A stretch of DNA of 64,000 nt from Alginatibacterium sediminis. Its GTDB lineage: Bacteria; Pseudomonadota; Gammaproteobacteria; Enterobacterales; Celerinatantimonadaceae. Positions 11,554 through 20,811 of the stretch are shown one piece after another. Within the stretch, counting starts at the first letter, position 1. The number at the start of each line of letters is the position of its first letter. The translations under genes were made by a program, and so were the position numbers. The DNA is taken from assembly GCF_003610775.1 (NCBI RefSeq), contig NZ_RAQO01000002.1, forward strand, positions 158,509 to 222,508, given 5' to 3'. A model generated the notes under the pieces. The model made no database searches, had not been told where the DNA came from, and was given only the letters and a program-made list of their open reading frames with translations.

Positions 11554-11570
11554 GCCTGCGAAACGCAGGC
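11554..11570 (-). other. Intercistronic hairpin before hutZ
   Basis: A perfect 7-base stem, GCCTGCG with CGCAGGC, has a 3-base loop and lies between the receptor gene and hutZ, 18 bases upstream of the hutZ start. No T run follows on the minus strand, so it is more likely an mRNA-stabilising or processing element than a full terminator. Confidence 0.5.
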
Positions 11571-11588
11571 ATGTTGTATAAAGTTTAA

Positions 11589-13748
11589 CTAAAGCTCGTA
11601 TTTGAAATTCGCACCAAAATTAATACCGCTTTGAGTGCGACGGTCAACGCCTTGGCTGCTTTCATCTAAATCACGGATGTCGCTGTAATACCAATACTTG
11701 GTATCAAGAAGGTTATAGATACCGCCGCGAATGCTTAGCTTGTCAGTGGCTTGATAGTAAGCATCAAGGTCGACAAGGGCATACCCCGGAGCTTTCAGGT
11801 TATCTTCATTCGACCAATCGTCACCTTCTTTTCCTGCAACTGCGGTCAATGTGCCTGACCAGCCCATACGTTTATTGCGACTATCAAATCCTAAACCCAA
11901 AACTGCAGTTAGAGGTGCAACACTATCCAAGGCCACATCATCACTTCGGTTTTCGCCTTTAGACCAGGCCGCCGACAATCGAGCATAACTACCTACAGGT
12001 AGTGAGCTTACGCGATCAAGACTAAGATTAGAGCTCAACTCGAGGCCATAAATGCGCGCGCTACCAATGTTTTGGTTCTGATACACATCCTTAGTGCCGC
12101 TGGTACCGGTTAAAACTCGATCGATAAAGTCTTTATAGTCATTATAGTAAGCGGCAAGTTCCCACTGCATGGCGCTGCCTTTGTGGCGCCAGCCCAACTC
12201 AATTGAATCACTTGATTCTGGTTTTAAATCAGCATTGGGCTCGATAATCGCACCCTGCCCATATACATAGTAAAGGTCTTGCGGTGTCGGAGCTTTAAAT
12301 CCTTGAGAGTATTGAGCATAAATACTATTACCTTCGAGCAGGTGATATACCGCACCTAAACGCCCAGTGATCGCATCGCTATCAAAATCTACGTAACCTT
12401 CAGGACGATCTGGGTTCTCACTAGGGCTATAGCTGTAATTGTCATAGCGTAAGCCAGCGCTGAGCTGCAGGCGCTCATTAAGCAAAGCAATTTGATCTTG
12501 GATAAAGAGACCGTATTTTAAAGTATCGGTTTGCGGCGGCATCTCATCGGTGCCGATAGCCGTGCCATAGTTTTCCGATACTTGAGAATGATTTAGCTCA
12601 AAACGGGCATCGAGAATACTTGCCCCATAACTGATCAAATGGGTCGCATTTTCTCGAGATATTTCTTTTTCGGCCTGAACATCAAACTGAAGCGAGCTAT
12701 CTTTGCCATCACGCTGCCGTACTCGATCCCCATAAAAAGGAGTCGTATCTAAAGTGCTGTATTTGGAATTCGATTGCTGCCAGTTTAACTTCCAAACTAG
12801 TTCGTCAAAGGCCTGTATATCGGCATACCATTGATGCTCCAAACCTAGTCGCGCTCTATCAACTTCATCTTTCGCATAATTATTTGTGTACTCAAACATA
12901 CCCGGAACAATGACATAGCCTTCATTCGACAGAACCGAGATATCATTGCGCAATCGATAGTACTCGCCGGTAAAGTTCAAATTGTGCGAAGGATTCAGAC
13001 TTAGATTTAGTTTCGCTAAAAAGTTATCGCTCTGATAATCGGCGGGGTCTGCTTGTCCGCGATCGCGGCCTTCAACATCTAACCCACTACTATGGGTTTT
13101 CAATTCACTGCCATCACGATGGGTGTAAATCAGCATAGCTTGCGCTTTGTCATTGACCTGTTTGGCTAAATTGACAGTGGCTTTGTAGCTTTCGTCACGG
13201 CTTTGGTAACCGGCATCTAAACTGGCATGGCCATCTTCACCCTGCAGCAGTTCCTCTGGGCTTTTCGTGCGCATCACAACCGCCCCGCCAAGTGCGTCAC
13301 TACCGTATAGGCTCGACGCGGGACCTTTGTTTATCTCGATAACTGACAAGGTATCAGTCTCTATACCGCCCTGCCCCTTTATCATCGTACCGCCGCCTGG
13401 ATCATAGGCGACTGGCTGCTCAACACCATCAACCAATACTTTGATGCGACTACCTTCCATACCGCGGACATTGAAATCGGTTGCTCCAAAGCGACCATCA
13501 CTGTTCATCGAAACACCCGGAATATACTTCACGGTGTCTTCAAGTCGATTCACGCCTTGTTTTTGCATCTGCTCGGAATCGACACGGCTAACTGTCGCCG
13601 CAACATCCTCATAGTTTTGTTCTGTGCGTGAGGCTGACACGACCACTTGGTCAAACACAGTGACGCCTTGCTCGGCTTCCTCAGCGCTTAACAAACCGGA
13701 ATAACAAAATGCGCTTAGGATGCTTAATGTAAGCGGATTAATTCTCAT
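11589..13748 (-). CDS. hutA: TonB-dependent heme/hemoglobin receptor
   Basis: A 719-residue outer-membrane receptor. The signal peptide ends near LLSAEE and is followed by a TonB-box-like VTVFDQVVVSASR and a plug domain with VRGMEGSRIKVLVDGVEQ. The barrel carries FKAPTPQDLYY and EPNADLKPE, which correspond to the FRAP and NPNL boxes of heme receptors. The C-terminus ends in aromatic-basic NFKYEL, typical of barrel insertion. The start has AAGGAG 9 bases upstream. It follows hutD by 51 bases in the tonB operon, which supports heme as substrate. Confidence 0.92.
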   Translation of the reverse strand: MRINPLTLSILSAFCYSGLLSAEEAEQGVTVFDQVVVSASRTEQNYEDVAATVSRVDSEQMQKQGVNRLEDTVKYIPGVSMNSDGRFGATDFNVRGMEGSRIKVLVDGVEQPVAYDPGGGTMIKGQGGIETDTLSVIEINKGPASSLYGSDALGGAVVMRTKSPEELLQGEDGHASLDAGYQSRDESYKATVNLAKQVNDKAQAMLIYTHRDGSELKTHSSGLDVEGRDRGQADPADYQSDNFLAKLNLSLNPSHNLNFTGEYYRLRNDISVLSNEGYVIVPGMFEYTNNYAKDEVDRARLGLEHQWYADIQAFDELVWKLNWQQSNSKYSTLDTTPFYGDRVRQRDGKDSSLQFDVQAEKEISRENATHLISYGASILDARFELNHSQVSENYGTAIGTDEMPPQTDTLKYGLFIQDQIALLNERLQLSAGLRYDNYSYSPSENPDRPEGYVDFDSDAITGRLGAVYHLLEGNSIYAQYSQGFKAPTPQDLYYVYGQGAIIEPNADLKPESSDSIELGWRHKGSAMQWELAAYYNDYKDFIDRVLTGTSGTKDVYQNQNIGSARIYGLELSSNLSLDRVSSLPVGSYARLSAAWSKGENRSDDVALDSVAPLTAVLGLGFDSRNKRMGWSGTLTAVAGKEGDDWSNEDNLKAPGYALVDLDAYYQATDKLSIRGGIYNLLDTKYWYYSDIRDLDESSQGVDRRTQSGINFGANFKYEL

Positions 13749-13799
13749 TGGATAGAGCTCCTTGTCTTTATAGACGGATTAGAATTGTTATAAATTGCT

Positions 13800-14588
13800 T
13801 CAAATGACCACCGGGAAGTTCGCACTATCACTGCGGATAACCTGGGCTTTATAGTCAAAAACTTGGGCAATATTTTCGGGGGTAAGTACTTGGTCTGGGC
13901 TGCCATTAGCGATAATTTCGCCTCGACTAAGTAAAACTAATCGCGAGCAATATCGGCTCGCCAAATTTAAATCATGCAGAACGCTGACGACGCAGCATCC
14001 TCTAGAAACTTGCTGTTGGGCATCAAGCATTAATGCCTGTTGGTGATTAAGATCTAAGGCACTGGTTGGCTCATCAAGTAGTAACAACTTCGCTTGGTCT
14101 TCAGACTGTGCCAATTGAGCACTCACTCGCGCATAGTGAACCCGTTGTTTTTCGCCACCCGAAAGCCGGGTATAGGGGCTATCTTTATAGCGCCATATAT
14201 CCATTGCACGCATGCGGTGCTCGCAAATTGCTTGCTGACGTCGGTAGCCTAGACTACTGCTAAGCAAACCCATTTCGACAACTTCACTAACGCTAAATGC
14301 AAAGCTCAAGCTTGATGACTGAGGTAGCACTGCTAGTCGCTGGCTAAGCGCTAAAGGCTGCCACTGGTCTGACGATTTACCAAACCAAAACATGGTGCCT
14401 GAACTAGGCTTAAGTTCTCGGCTGATAAGCTTAAGTAAGGTCGATTTCCCAGCGCCATTGGCACCTAATAGTCCAAGGTGCTCGCCGGGATAAACCTGTA
14501 AATTTATGTTTTCAAGAACTCGATTTTCTTGATATTCGAAACTGACATTCTCGAGTCTTAAACTGGCACTTTGTTTTATGTCATTCAT
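13800..14588 (-). CDS. hutD: Heme ABC transporter, ATP-binding protein
   Basis: A 262-residue ATPase powering heme import across the inner membrane. Walker A is GANGAGKST near residues 42-50, the signature is LSGGEKQRVHYAR and Walker B is LLLLDEP. This is HmuV/HutD type, with the SxLHDLN switch region VLHDLNLAS. It begins 4 bases after the permease gene stop, so it is in the same operon. Confidence 0.94.
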   Translation of the reverse strand: MNDIKQSASLRLENVSFEYQENRVLENINLQVYPGEHLGLLGANGAGKSTLLKLISRELKPSSGTMFWFGKSSDQWQPLALSQRLAVLPQSSSLSFAFSVSEVVEMGLLSSSLGYRRQQAICEHRMRAMDIWRYKDSPYTRLSGGEKQRVHYARVSAQLAQSEDQAKLLLLDEPTSALDLNHQQALMLDAQQQVSRGCCVVSVLHDLNLASRYCSRLVLLSRGEIIANGSPDQVLTPENIAQVFDYKAQVIRSDSANFPVVI

Positions 14589-14592
14589 ACCA

Positions 14593-15678
14593 TCACGCCC
14601 CCGATAATAAGTTGCGTTGTTTCAGCAGCAGGCTTAAGAAGAATGGGGCACCGAGTACTGCGGTTATTAATCCAACGGGCATTTCAGCAGGACTAACCAC
14701 AATCCGAGCAACGGTGTCTGCGGCTAACAACAAGCCAGCACCCAGCAACGCACTATAGGGGATCAATTGGTAATGATTTGGCCCAAGAATGAGACGAATG
14801 AGATGCGGAACAACCAAACCGACAAAACCAATCAATCCTGCGCAAGCAACTGCAACCCCAACCCCAAACGCAGTAAGCAAAATTAACCGTCTTTTTAGTG
14901 CTTGAACGTCTATCCCTAAGTGACGAGCTTCGGATTCTCCAAGCAACAAGGCATTAAGAGCCTTGGCATCACGCTGGAAAAAGACACTAATGATCACCAA
15001 GCACGTCCAACTGAGTATCAAATTAAATTGACTGGCTCCGGCCAAAGAGCCCATTTGCCATAAACTTAAATCACGTAGCATTTGGTCGTCAGCAAGGTAG
15101 TTCATCAGCCCAATTAACGAACCCGCTAGAGCTGATATTGCGATTCCAGCGAGTAACATCATGGTGACCGATGTTCCATTCACTGAGGTTCCTAAACGAT
15201 AGATAAGTAAGGTCGTAACTAGTCCTGCGCTAAAGCTCGCTAGCGGCACTGCAACTAGCGATAACTGCTCTGGCAAGTCAAAACTGTTAGATACTTTTGA
15301 AAATAGAACAATGGCAAGCGCCGCCCCAACAGCGCAGCCAGAAGACACACCGATAATCCCAGGATCTGCTAAAGGATTCCGAAACAGTCCCTGCATTACC
15401 GCACCGCATTGCGCCAAAATCGCACCAATTGAAATACACAATAAGGCTCGTGGTAGACGGATCTGAGACACGATGACTTCACTACTATGAGAGAGTTCGA
15501 AATCAAAACCGAATCCACGACTCAGCAGTACCCGTAAGGTATCCGCAAACGAAATGGCCATGGGTCCTTGAGAAATCGTCAGCATCAAAATGGCGAATAA
15601 ACCGAGAACGACCAAGCTCAAACGGCCCCACTGCAACTGATAGGCGCTTCGCATGTCCAACGTCTTAGAGCTCATCAA
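14593..15678 (-). CDS. hutC: Heme ABC transporter permease
   Basis: A 361-residue FecCD/BtuC-type permease with about ten transmembrane helices. Family motifs include RLPRALLCISIGA, GLFRNPLADPGIIG and the cytoplasmic coupling region GFVGLVVPHLIRL. It overlaps hutB by 14 bases and is followed by hutD. As a homodimer it would form the channel of the heme importer. Confidence 0.94.
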   Translation of the reverse strand: MMSSKTLDMRSAYQLQWGRLSLVVLGLFAILMLTISQGPMAISFADTLRVLLSRGFGFDFELSHSSEVIVSQIRLPRALLCISIGAILAQCGAVMQGLFRNPLADPGIIGVSSGCAVGAALAIVLFSKVSNSFDLPEQLSLVAVPLASFSAGLVTTLLIYRLGTSVNGTSVTMMLLAGIAISALAGSLIGLMNYLADDQMLRDLSLWQMGSLAGASQFNLILSWTCLVIISVFFQRDAKALNALLLGESEARHLGIDVQALKRRLILLTAFGVGVAVACAGLIGFVGLVVPHLIRLILGPNHYQLIPYSALLGAGLLLAADTVARIVVSPAEMPVGLITAVLGAPFFLSLLLKQRNLLSGA

Positions 15679-16519
15679 GCTGCTGCTCTATAAGGACCTG
15701 AGCAAGCTCTATGGTTTTAATGCCTACTCCACCAATTAGCGCAGTTCCTTCAATACTAACGATGCGACGATCACGACCTGCCGGCGTAAGCTTCAACAAG
15801 GGCTGCATTTCAAGCATTGCATCCACACCTCCTATAGCTTGCAAGCTATGGGAACTGATCAAAATGACGTCCGGCTGCAATTCTAAAATGGCTTCAGGAC
15901 TCAAGGGTTTATAGCTTTCAAAATGGCCAGAAGTAACCGACTCTATTCCCGCTAAGTGCAGTAGCTCACTCGCACTCGTCTTATCACCAGCAACCGTCAT
16001 TTTGCGTCCATCTGAGCTCATAACAAACATGCCGCGATTTGGCGCAACTTGCGTTTCAAGCAATTGCTTTCGCGAGTCGTCCAAGCTCTGTATCTCAGCG
16101 CGTGTTTGCTCAACTAATGCTTGCCCCTGCATTTCTTTAGACAAAACTTTACTGGTATGAGCAATACGTTCGAGAAGACCATCGACCCCCTTGGTTGCTG
16201 GTAACGTACTGATTTCAACACCAGCATTGCTTAGAACTTCAAGGGTGTTTTTAGGCCCCATTTCTTCGCTACCGATTAACAATGTTGGCTCTAGACTTAA
16301 TAAACCTTCACTGGCAAGCGCACGGTGATAGCCAACCACGGGTATCGAGTCGTCCACTAAAGCGCGGCTGGTCGAGTCAACTGCCACCACGGTATCTAAA
16401 GCACCAAGCGCAATGACGATTTCAGTTACATTAGCCCCGGCACTAATAACGCGCACTTGCGCTTGGCTAGCAAAGCTGAAACTTAGGCTAAACATCAGTA
16501 AAAAAATCTTAAACTTCAT
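15665..16519 (-). CDS. hutB: Periplasmic heme-binding protein
   Basis: A 284-residue class III solute-binding protein. The signal peptide ends near FASQAQ, then VRVISAGANVTEIVIALGA, the usual HmuT/HutB start of the mature protein. It delivers heme from TonB-driven outer-membrane uptake to HutCD. Its ATG overlaps the exbD stop by four bases. The ligand assignment relies on family likeness and the hut context. Confidence 0.93.
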   Translation of the reverse strand: MKFKIFLLMFSLSFSFASQAQVRVISAGANVTEIVIALGALDTVVAVDSTSRALVDDSIPVVGYHRALASEGLLSLEPTLLIGSEEMGPKNTLEVLSNAGVEISTLPATKGVDGLLERIAHTSKVLSKEMQGQALVEQTRAEIQSLDDSRKQLLETQVAPNRGMFVMSSDGRKMTVAGDKTSASELLHLAGIESVTSGHFESYKPLSPEAILELQPDVILISSHSLQAIGGVDAMLEMQPLLKLTPAGRDRRIVSIEGTALIGGVGIKTIELAQVLIEQQLDEL

Positions 16520-16929
16520 AGGTTTTGTTCCATCAATATTTGGGTGTCGGTAATATCGTTTTCGCGAAGCAACGCGAGGACTTGCATAAACTTCTGCAAG
16601 CTCAGGTTTTGATCAGCTGCCACACTAATTTTCTGATCGGGTGCATTGCTTAAGTGGGCGAGTAGTTGCTGTTCGAAATCTTGCCAAGTGTCATAAAATT
16701 GCTGGTCGAGATACCAACCTTGGCTTTCAATTCCGATCACCAGCTGCGGTTTTTGATCCACGCTGTGCAACGCAGAACTGCCCGAAGTTGGAAGCTGAAA
16801 TTCGAGGCTATGAACTTTGGCATTTAAGCTGAACATTAAAAAAACCATGACAATAAAAATAATGTCGATAAGCGGGGTTAAGTCCGCACCAAGACCGCTT
16901 TGAGAGCTCTGAGCTGGCAAATTAATCAT
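16516..16929 (-). CDS. exbD: TonB-system energiser ExbD
   Basis: A 137-residue inner-membrane protein with one helix (about residues 18-38). It contains the protonatable aspartate D22 in TPLIDIIFIVMVF, equivalent to Asp25 of E. coli ExbD, and a periplasmic domain. With ExbB it converts proton flow into TonB movement. It overlaps exbB by 8 bases and hutB by 4. Confidence 0.95.
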   Translation of the reverse strand: MINLPAQSSQSGLGADLTPLIDIIFIVMVFLMFSLNAKVHSLEFQLPTSGSSALHSVDQKPQLVIGIESQGWYLDQQFYDTWQDFEQQLLAHLSNAPDQKISVAADQNLSLQKFMQVLALLRENDITDTQILMEQNL

Positions 16930-17704
16930 TTGCGGTGACCATCACAAAATCGCCTTGCTGCTGTAATTGGCTTTGGGTGTACTGTTGTTTTGGGTTAGCA
17001 ATCGCCGCTATGGTATCGACACCTTCAAGCAACAAGTTCCCTTGGTTAAGGATCTGTTCGAGTTGCTCAACCAAAACTTGTTTCCATAATCCAAGTAAGT
17101 AGCTTGCCACTTGAGCCGGTACCGCTAACATGAGTCCAACACAGGTCGTTTGCATTGCTAAACCGAGGCCATTGGATAACTGTGCAATCTCAACGCCTTG
17201 GCTGTTTTGCGACATTGCACCAAACATTTCCATTAAGCCTAAGACCGTACCTAACAAGCCCAACAGCGGTGTAATGACGGCGATTAGTGATAAAACTCTA
17301 AGCCCTCGATCAAGTTTAGATTGTTGTTTTTTAAGCCAAATTAGGCCCACTTCTTCTCGCAGTGACTTCTTACAATCCTTGTGTAAAAACAGAATTTTAA
17401 GTGCCGATACAGCTGGGCTTCTAGAGCGGGTAAAGCAATGCTGTTGCTTACATTCTTTGCATTGCTCTGGGCTTTGCGAATTAAGCTTGTGCGCAACTTT
17501 GAGCCAATGCTGCGAACGTATACTTAGGGCGTATGTGCTATAGCAAAACAAACGCTCAATAATGATTGCTAACGCAATAACAGAACACATCATCAGCGGA
17601 ATTTGCACCGCGCCAAGTCGCGACGACCCTTCAATCGTTAAAAGGACAAGCGGGTCAAAACCCTGAAAAACTTGCTGCATTGATAATTGTTCTTGCTCAA
17701 ACAT
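16922..17704 (-). CDS. exbB: TonB-system energiser ExbB, with a cysteine cluster in the cytoplasmic loop
   Basis: A 260-residue MotA/TolQ/ExbB proton channel protein with three transmembrane helices. The conserved TPLLGLLGTVLGLMEMF segment lies in the C-terminal half. It begins 5 bases after tonB. Unusual: residues 82-90 read CKECKQQHC, a C-x2-C-x4-C cluster in the loop after the first helix that I do not recall from standard ExbB. It might be structural or redox/metal-related. This is only an observation. Confidence 0.94.
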   Translation of the reverse strand: MFEQEQLSMQQVFQGFDPLVLLTIEGSSRLGAVQIPLMMCSVIALAIIIERLFCYSTYALSIRSQHWLKVAHKLNSQSPEQCKECKQQHCFTRSRSPAVSALKILFLHKDCKKSLREEVGLIWLKKQQSKLDRGLRVLSLIAVITPLLGLLGTVLGLMEMFGAMSQNSQGVEIAQLSNGLGLAMQTTCVGLMLAVPAQVASYLLGLWKQVLVEQLEQILNQGNLLLEGVDTIAAIANPKQQYTQSQLQQQGDFVMVTAND

Positions 17705-17709
17705 CTCTC

Positions 17710-18549
17710 TTACCCCAAATCAAATCGAACCGGAATGCGTACTCTCGAAGCAACTGCTTTGCCTTGATTTTGCATCGGTTTAAACTGCCAATTTCGTACT
17801 GCTTTTAGCGCTGCTGCATCGAGGTCTTTGTACCCTGATGACGCTATGATCTTTATCTGTTGTTGATGACCCGCCCGACTCAAACTAACTTCGATGGTGA
17901 CAACCCCTTCCTGCCCACGTTTGCGAGCCTTGCGCGGATAGTCTGGCGCTTGTGGGGGCCGGGCAAACTGTGGCTTAGTGTTTAGTTGTGCCGATTGGTC
18001 TAAACCTAACTTCGGTGCTGAACTCACTTGCTGCTGCGATTTACTCGGCAACTCTGTTTTTGACTCATGCGTCGGCTTCGTTTTAGCCACATCAATCACC
18101 TTCTCCGGCACCAGCTCTGGGCGTGCAGGTTTAGGCATTGCGGGCTCCTTACTTGGCTTGGGCGCTTTGGTACTTTTCTTAGGTACTGGCTTTTTAGCAC
18201 TGCTTTCGCGCTTCTTGGTTTCTGCCACTGCTATCATTGGTTCAGCTTTCTTCACTTCAACAATTGGCTTAGGTTCTGGCTCAACGCTGTCTTTAGTAAG
18301 AGTTTCGGATTCTTCTTCCAAGATTTCAGGGTCCGACTTCATTTCTAATGGGTCTGATAACAAGGCATTTTCTTCATCTGTACTTGCTAACGCTTCTTTT
18401 TGATGCGGAGCCGCGACCAGCTTCAAACTCATTTGTGACGCATTTTGTCCTGCCATTGATACCTTTAGTGGCGCTTGTTTAGCGCTTATAGGCTGATAGC
18501 TTAAATGCAGCAATAAAGACAACAACAAGGCCAAAACCAAACGAAGCAT
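17710..18549 (-). CDS. tonB: TonB energy-transducing protein
   Basis: About 279 residues. An N-terminal membrane anchor (residues 2-17) is followed by a long Pro/Lys/Glu-rich periplasm-spanning linker (about 60-190). The C-terminal TonB domain includes PDYPRKARKRGQEG and AVRNWQFKP. The ATG at 18549 is chosen because it starts directly at the hydrophobic anchor; an in-frame TTG lies 20 codons upstream. The ribosome site is weak. First gene of the heme operon, facing hutX across a Fur-like box. Confidence 0.93.
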   Translation of the reverse strand: MLRLVLALLLSLLLHLSYQPISAKQAPLKVSMAGQNASQMSLKLVAAPHQKEALASTDEENALLSDPLEMKSDPEILEEESETLTKDSVEPEPKPIVEVKKAEPMIAVAETKKRESSAKKPVPKKSTKAPKPSKEPAMPKPARPELVPEKVIDVAKTKPTHESKTELPSKSQQQVSSAPKLGLDQSAQLNTKPQFARPPQAPDYPRKARKRGQEGVVTIEVSLSRAGHQQQIKIIASSGYKDLDAAALKAVRNWQFKPMQNQGKAVASRVRIPVRFDLG

Positions 18550-18614
18550 AATCACATCGAGTTCTAAAATTTCCGGCACTATAGCAATCGATTGAATCCA
18601 TGTAAACAAGATCC

Positions 18615-18632
18615 GTTATCATTTGCATTACC
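18615..18632. promoter_or_regulatory. Fur-box-like site between tonB and hutX
   Basis: Read on the minus strand, three adjacent hexamers GGTAAT, GCAAAT and GATAAC match the Fur hexamer GATAAT at 5, 4 and 5 positions. A fourth weaker hexamer adjoins. The site lies in the 130-base divergent region between tonB and hutX, where iron control of both operons would be expected. Confidence 0.6.
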
Positions 18633-18679
18633 ATTTACAAAATTGCTATGCTATACAAAATTCAAACGGAACGTTCAAC

Positions 18680-19186
18680 ATGCAACAACAAATACAAAGC
18701 GCCCTAACCAGCAGCCCAGACTCACTTCCACGCCAAATAGCGCAGCAATTAAACTGCTCAGAACTAGAGGTTTTAAAGCAATTACCCAAAGACATGGTTG
18801 CGTTTCTAGAGCGCGAACAACTCGAACCCTTACTAAAAGAGTTGCCAAATTTCGGTAAGATGACCACCATCATTCAGGCTGGAGAGCTCATATTTGAGGT
18901 AAAAGATGTATTCCCTAAGGGTCGAATCGGCCATGGTTACTACAATATTGGCGATCCCAACAGCCACCTTCACGGGCACTTAAAGTTAGAAAATATTGCT
19001 CACATTGCATTAGTGAGTAAGCCCTTTCGACAATCGGAGAGTCACTGCTTTCAGTTCCTAGATGCACAAGGTCATAACTTGTTTAAAATCTATCTAGGTC
19101 GAGATAAGCGTCGGCAACTGTTGAGTGAGCAGCTAGAGCGCTTTCAAGCTTGGAAATCCAACGCTCAATCTTTCGCTGAGCAATAG
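18680..19186 (+). CDS. hutX: Cytoplasmic heme carrier HutX
   Basis: A 168-residue protein of the HutX/ChuX family, which binds heme in the cytoplasm and passes it to degrading enzymes. Landmarks are GHGYYNIGDPNSHLHGHL in the middle and the ALVSKPF strand. The start at ATG 18680 matches family length; a longer frame begins upstream but lacks similarity. hutW follows after 8 bases. It is divergent from tonB across the Fur-like site. Confidence 0.93.
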   Translation: MQQQIQSALTSSPDSLPRQIAQQLNCSELEVLKQLPKDMVAFLEREQLEPLLKELPNFGKMTTIIQAGELIFEVKDVFPKGRIGHGYYNIGDPNSHLHGHLKLENIAHIALVSKPFRQSESHCFQFLDAQGHNLFKIYLGRDKRRQLLSEQLERFQAWKSNAQSFAEQ

Positions 19187-19194
19187 AGCCGCCC

Positions 19195-20535
19195 ATGACA
19201 CTTGATATCTCTTTAACCGGACGCCACTCGCCCGAGCCTTTGCTGTTTGCTTTCGATAAAAAGCTGGGACCGCATGCGGGTTCGCAAAATGCTCCCCCAC
19301 TTTCAGGTCAGCAAGCACAAAGCGTTCTCCAACAACGATTTACCCGTAGCGGTCACCTTGGTAAGCGCGTGATATACATTCACATTCCGTTTTGCCGGGT
19401 GCGCTGCACCTACTGTAATTTCTTTCAATACGCATCCAAGCCCGAGCAGATTAGCCATTATTTCAAGGCCTTGAAAACGGAGCTCATTGCTCGCGCTAGT
19501 ACCGCTTGGGCCCAAGCCGCACCTTTTCATGCGGTCTATGTAGGCGGCGGGACTCCAACTGATTTAAATGCTGAACAGATACAAGAACTGGGGCGTCTAA
19601 TTCGTCAACATTTTCCGCTGCACAATGATTGTGAAATTACCTTAGAAGGGCGCGTTCATCGCTTCCATGAGCGTGAGTTTGAAGCAGCTCTAGCGGGAGG
19701 GTTTAATCGCTTTTCTTTTGGAGTTCAAAGCTTTAACACCAAAGTTCGCCGAGCAGCAAAACGTCTCGATGACAGAGAAGTAGTGATCAAACGACTGCAA
19801 AGCTTTGTCGCTTATGACGCCGCTCCCATCTGTATTGACCTACTTCTCGGACTTCCGTATATCGATCCGCAAATATTTCAACAAGACCTAGAAGATTTCA
19901 CCGAATCAGGTGCTCACGGAGTAGATCTATACCAGCTCATAGGCATGCAAGGCTTACCGATGCATCAGCTGGTTGAAGCTGGGAAACTACCCGCACCAAG
20001 TACCACGGTTGAAAAAGCGAAGTTGTACGCACAAGGACATAAGTTCCTAACTGATGGGCAGTTTCGACAGTTGAGCACCAACCACTGGGCTAGGGATAAT
20101 CGCGAGCGTAGTCTTTATAACAGCTATGCTAAGACTCAAGCTGAAGTCTTACCTATTGGCGCTGGTGCGGGCGGAAATATTTCAGGTTTCTCCTACATGC
20201 AACATCGAGATATTGACACTTACGTGAGCAGTATCGAGCAGGGACAAATTCCTTCCATGATGGTTATTCCAGCGGCGGAGAACGCCGCTCTGGTTTGCCA
20301 GATAAAGGCCGCTTGCGACCGCGGAGTGATAGACCTCAGAGCGATAGAAGCGTGCGCTTCGAAGCAACTGGGTCAACACAGTTTGGCTTTACTTAAAGCT
20401 TGGCAAAAAAACGGATTAGTAGAACCGATAGGTCAGCAATGGGTTATGACACTTGCGGGTCAGTTTTGGTCCGTCAACTTGTGTCAGGCGCTTATTAGAC
20501 ATTGCGAGAATTATTTGCAGCGTGCGGCAGCATAA
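19195..20535 (+). CDS. hutW: Radical SAM heme-degrading enzyme HutW/ChuW
   Basis: A 446-residue relative of HemN that opens the heme ring and frees iron without oxygen in characterised ChuW/HutW proteins. The radical SAM cluster motif C-x3-C-x2-C is at C67, C71 and C74 (CRVRCTYC), preceded by IYIHIPF, followed by VYVGGGTPT. The N-terminal extension before the barrel and the C-terminal winged-helix-like region fit the family. Co-transcribed with hutX. Together with HutZ it suggests heme iron use both with and without oxygen. Confidence 0.93.
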   Translation: MTLDISLTGRHSPEPLLFAFDKKLGPHAGSQNAPPLSGQQAQSVLQQRFTRSGHLGKRVIYIHIPFCRVRCTYCNFFQYASKPEQISHYFKALKTELIARASTAWAQAAPFHAVYVGGGTPTDLNAEQIQELGRLIRQHFPLHNDCEITLEGRVHRFHEREFEAALAGGFNRFSFGVQSFNTKVRRAAKRLDDREVVIKRLQSFVAYDAAPICIDLLLGLPYIDPQIFQQDLEDFTESGAHGVDLYQLIGMQGLPMHQLVEAGKLPAPSTTVEKAKLYAQGHKFLTDGQFRQLSTNHWARDNRERSLYNSYAKTQAEVLPIGAGAGGNISGFSYMQHRDIDTYVSSIEQGQIPSMMVIPAAENAALVCQIKAACDRGVIDLRAIEACASKQLGQHSLALLKAWQKNGLVEPIGQQWVMTLAGQFWSVNLCQALIRHCENYLQRAAA

Positions 20536-20562
20536 TAGAAAGTCAGATTGAACAAGGACGTT

Positions 20563-20723
20563 ATACCATTCCTATCTGTTAGTTGGTCGTGATTAGTCGT
20601 ATATAGAAATGCTTGAATTAAGGAAAAACCGCAGTTACTAGTTGACCTAATGACACCATTATTGATGCTGAGGCAAGTGATTGTAGTCGGCTATGCTGAT
20701 TAAATAATGAGTAGGATTGGTAT
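20563..20723 (+). repeat. MITE-like element, copy 1
   Basis: A 161-base non-coding element with 13-base terminal inverted repeats, ATACCATTCCTAT and the complement of ATACCAATCCTAC (11 of 13 match). The internal block GCAGTTACTAGTTGACCTAA recurs in altered form at 34.4, 40.6 and 43.3 kb, always in the same orientation. No transposase is inside, so it would move in trans. Confidence 0.75.
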
Positions 20724-20811
20724 TACGAATTCTTTTGATTTTAGGCTGTATGGATAGGTCTGTGTAACATGGTATATTTCACGCAGATACATAACAATCC
20801 TTAGCGAACTT

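Noticed and set aside
17978..18403. Plus-strand open frames opposite tonB
   Set aside because: They result from the Lys/Pro/Glu-rich codon pattern of tonB on the other strand.
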